Shown: piece by piece, positions 61,438 to 64,000 of the stretch
How the letters are laid out: every line of letters begins with the position of its first letter
Position numbering within the stretch: position 1 is the stretch's first letter
From: Callaeas wilsoni
Lineage: Eukaryota; Chordata; Aves; Passeriformes; Callaeidae
Length of the DNA stretch: 64,000 nucleotides
Reading direction: 5' to 3'
NCBI GenBank assembly: GCA_013398955.1
Contig: VWPU01009708.1
Location: 186,001 to 250,000, forward strand
The notes under the pieces: generated by a model
Seen by the model: the letters and a program-made list of their open reading frames with translations, nothing else
What the model was told of the DNA's origin: nothing
Database searches by the model: none
Made by a program: the position numbers and the translations under genes

Positions 61438-64000
61438 GTGGACAGCCCTGGGCATGGTGGGGGTCCTGGAACAGAGAGAGACAGTTTGCATGGGAATGGA
61501 AAACCAACCCGAGAGACTGCTGAGCCTGCCCCAGCAGCTACAGCACCATAGTTACACATTGTGAAATTTGCTATCATAAATTTCAATTTCCAAACCCAGT
61601 TTATTTAATTTTCACAGAATGGGAGAAATAGCTTAGCTTTTTTTGCTTCTCTGGTAAGCCGACATGCACCTTGAACTACGTGAACACAATCAAACCATAT
61701 TTGGGGTCTTTTATAACATTTTGATTGTCTCTGTTAAACGCAAGCCCTCACCATCAGCCTGTTACAGCTACACATGTATGTGCAATTGCCACTCTGCTCT
61801 TTGCTAGTCAGTATTTTAAGGTCATCTACAGCATTAATCCTGCTTCATATTTTATTGAACTACCATTCTCTTCCACCAAAAATATTATGTTGATCTCCTA
61901 AACCCCTCTGGCTCCAGCTGTAATTCTCTTCCACCATGGATTTAGTCTGTTGCTCATCATTACAGCACCACTTGCTTTAATAAAAATAGGAATGAATTAG
62001 TCTTAGGTTAGTAATTGTACCAAAGGGCAAGGCAATGAATAGCTAAATAGGCGTGAGTATATAATCATCCATGTGAAATTAATAGCGTGGACTACCTACT
62101 GGAAATCCTCACTAAACTTTTAATTGTTTTATCCAGTATGAACAGAACAAGGCAGAGTAGTCAACTAATCTTTTGTGAGACTGATTTCTACCATGGGCTT
62201 AGTGTGGGCCCTTAGCATTTCAAGAAAAAGCCACAATTCAGGTTTCAGAAACACAAGCAGTTGTGTTTGACTTCTTTGGGTGAGGGTTTTGCCTCGTGCC
62301 CAGGTGAAGGATCCCAGCAGTGCAGTCTGAGACACCGCAGTGCACACAGAACTTTACAGAGAGTGACAAACTCCCTGGTGCCAGATGGGGCAGGAGGAAC
62401 AAAGAGCTGCTGCCCAGCCTGCCAGACACGTGGCTTTCCAGCTCCAAGACACCACCTCTGACTCAGGAGCTGTGCCTTTGCCTTCTTGTTCTGCGCTCTC
62501 TTTTATTGCCACTGCTGTCGCTGTCAGAGACAACGCACAGGACAGGATGGGTCTGGCCCAGTTATGTCATTCTTATTCAATCTGAAGCTTCATTGGGAAG
62601 CTCAGAATGTAGAAGAAACTCTGCTTTATATATAATCACCAAGATGAGTCAACAGCAACGCTCACCATGTACCTAGGGGTCTGCATCTTTATTCATTAGC
62701 TCTGTCTCCAGGGCCTGTCGTGCTAAACCAAGAGTGATGATTTTGCCAATTAAGATTTTTCACTGTTGTATTGGGATTTTTATCGAGTCACACAGCACTG
62801 ACACGAAAGCAGAGTGCCAGCCTATACTCTGCATTGTGAATTTTGGTTAATTAAGACGTAAGGTTATTGCATCGCGATCCCTATCCAGGAGAAAGCATGG
62901 AACAGTAAACAATCCCCATTGGAAAGGCTAAGTATCAGTGAGCAAAGCAGCACAGCATCATTTGAAAACTCTGCACTGGACAGGGGGCAGTGGCAGTACC
63001 AGGCCTTTGAGAACGTAGCGTGACTCTTCTGTGCAGAAATGTCAGTTTGGTGCATTCCAGAGAATACTGTAACACTTAAATATCTGCCTTGAAAGAGCTC
63101 TGTAAAGACAGAGGTGACATTTTTAAAAGTCTACCTAAATGACGCAGACCTATCATTGTCCAACACAATCTTTAGATAACAGAAAAATCTGAATTTTAAA
63201 AAAATGCTGTATAAAGCTATATTTAGATACATGCTACGTATTTCCTAGGAATGTTAATTAACTGCTGAGTTACTTTAGTGAGACAAACTCAAAAGAAGAG
63301 TATCTAAAAGACAGGCTATAAACACAGCCTTCCTTTCTTCTTAATTTCAGCTGCCATTTTATTTCCTGATTAGCCAGGCTGGTCAGATACTTTCTGTCTG
63401 TTCCACATCATGCCCATATATTTGTTTCATATACACATTTTTCTCTCTTGTGCTCAGTTGACAAGAATTAAACACATTTTATCAAAAACGGAAAAGCTAT
63501 AATCAAACACAAAAGGCCAACAAAATCCTCCTCTTAATCTCTCCTTGATTCTCAGCAATTTCATCTTCCAGAACTTTTGTTATTCATGCAGCACAAAGCA
63601 CAGCGTTCCTCATCTGTGTATGTTTGTGAATCCACACATACATTTATGAAAATTAAATGCAGCCTTACCATCAGAACTGAGCAGAAAAAATGTTTCAGAA
63701 GCTTACAGATTCTTTTGCTGATAATTGTGGTCTCTGAATAAAAGCTTCGTTTTTCACCCATACCTAGGTGTTAGTGGTTTCCATGACAATTTTTTGTCAG
63801 TTTTCTATTACTTCCAGTAGGTCTTTGAATTGAAGTTTACATACATTATTATTCAAAGATCAGCTTTAGTATTTGATGAACCCTAAAGCCTTCTTAACAG
63901 AGGCTGTTTAAGAGTTGATTTTGACAAAAATGCCACATGCCTTCAGAGAAAAGAAAAAAACCAAACCAACAATGACAACTTATGAAAACATACATTTGTT

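Larger units (their letters stand above)
59207..64000. other. Gene-free end of the window
   Basis: No coding region is recognised. Items listed separately are an ancient repeat motif near 60305 and a 24-bp duplication at 61390. GC-richer patches at 61230-61550 and 62240-62560 carry overlapping frames up to 118 codons without domains. The block 62720-62880 has several homeodomain-like cores (CCAATTAAG, GGTTAATTAAGAC) and a TCGCGA, and could be a conserved noncoding element, but that is only an impression. Confidence 0.6.

Overview
The window looks like vertebrate nuclear DNA, almost certainly from a bird. It is AT-rich, poor in CpG and crowded with stop codons in all frames. Its recognisable interspersed repeats are CR1 LINE fragments of the avian type plus solo retroviral LTRs. 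I see no protein-coding gene. The longest open frames (about 166 to 199 codons) have no recognisable domain. They fall in old CR1-related sequence, in GC-richer patches or inside a candidate LTR region, and I treat them as chance frames. I recognised no tRNA, rRNA, snRNA or known microRNA and no CRISPR array. The stretch is best read as intergenic sequence or the inside of a very long intron. Family assignments are made by eye from memory, not from searches.

Layout. 1-2974: featureless apart from one ancient amniote repeat motif near 371-440. 2975-3997: an old, internally deleted CR1 copy. 4000-8316: unique sequence with a GA microsatellite and an 18-bp perfect palindrome at 6472. 8323-8664: a 342-bp solo LTR with perfect 6-bp target duplications, the best-supported mobile element here. 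8671-33250: mostly unique sequence with a hairpin followed by 17-bp repeats (16.7 kb), a G-quadruplex motif (19.8 kb), a small CpG-bearing inverted repeat (20.96 kb) and simple repeats. 33254-33355: a 102-bp nested inverted-repeat structure resembling a tiny MITE. 35330-35540: a candidate enhancer carrying an exact PBX-MEIS/PREP composite site. 39675-40027: a minisatellite with about 92-bp units next to an undetermined base. 40712-41133: a well-preserved CR1 3' end. 41776-42060: a compact CpG island with a consensus splice donor at its edge, the best candidate for a promoter in the window. 45903-45988: an 86-bp pure purine tract. 50163-50245: a CR1 tail. 58875-59201: a second, less certain solo LTR. 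The remainder to 64000 is unique sequence with a few short repeats.

Functionally, the window may hold regulatory DNA (the CpG island and a few motif-dense blocks) in a gene-poor region that has collected retroelement remnants of different ages. There is no set of genes acting together. I did not find evidence of a new multi-gene system. The most notable items are the isolated CpG island, the PBX-MEIS block, the nested inverted repeat at 33.3 kb and the solo LTR.
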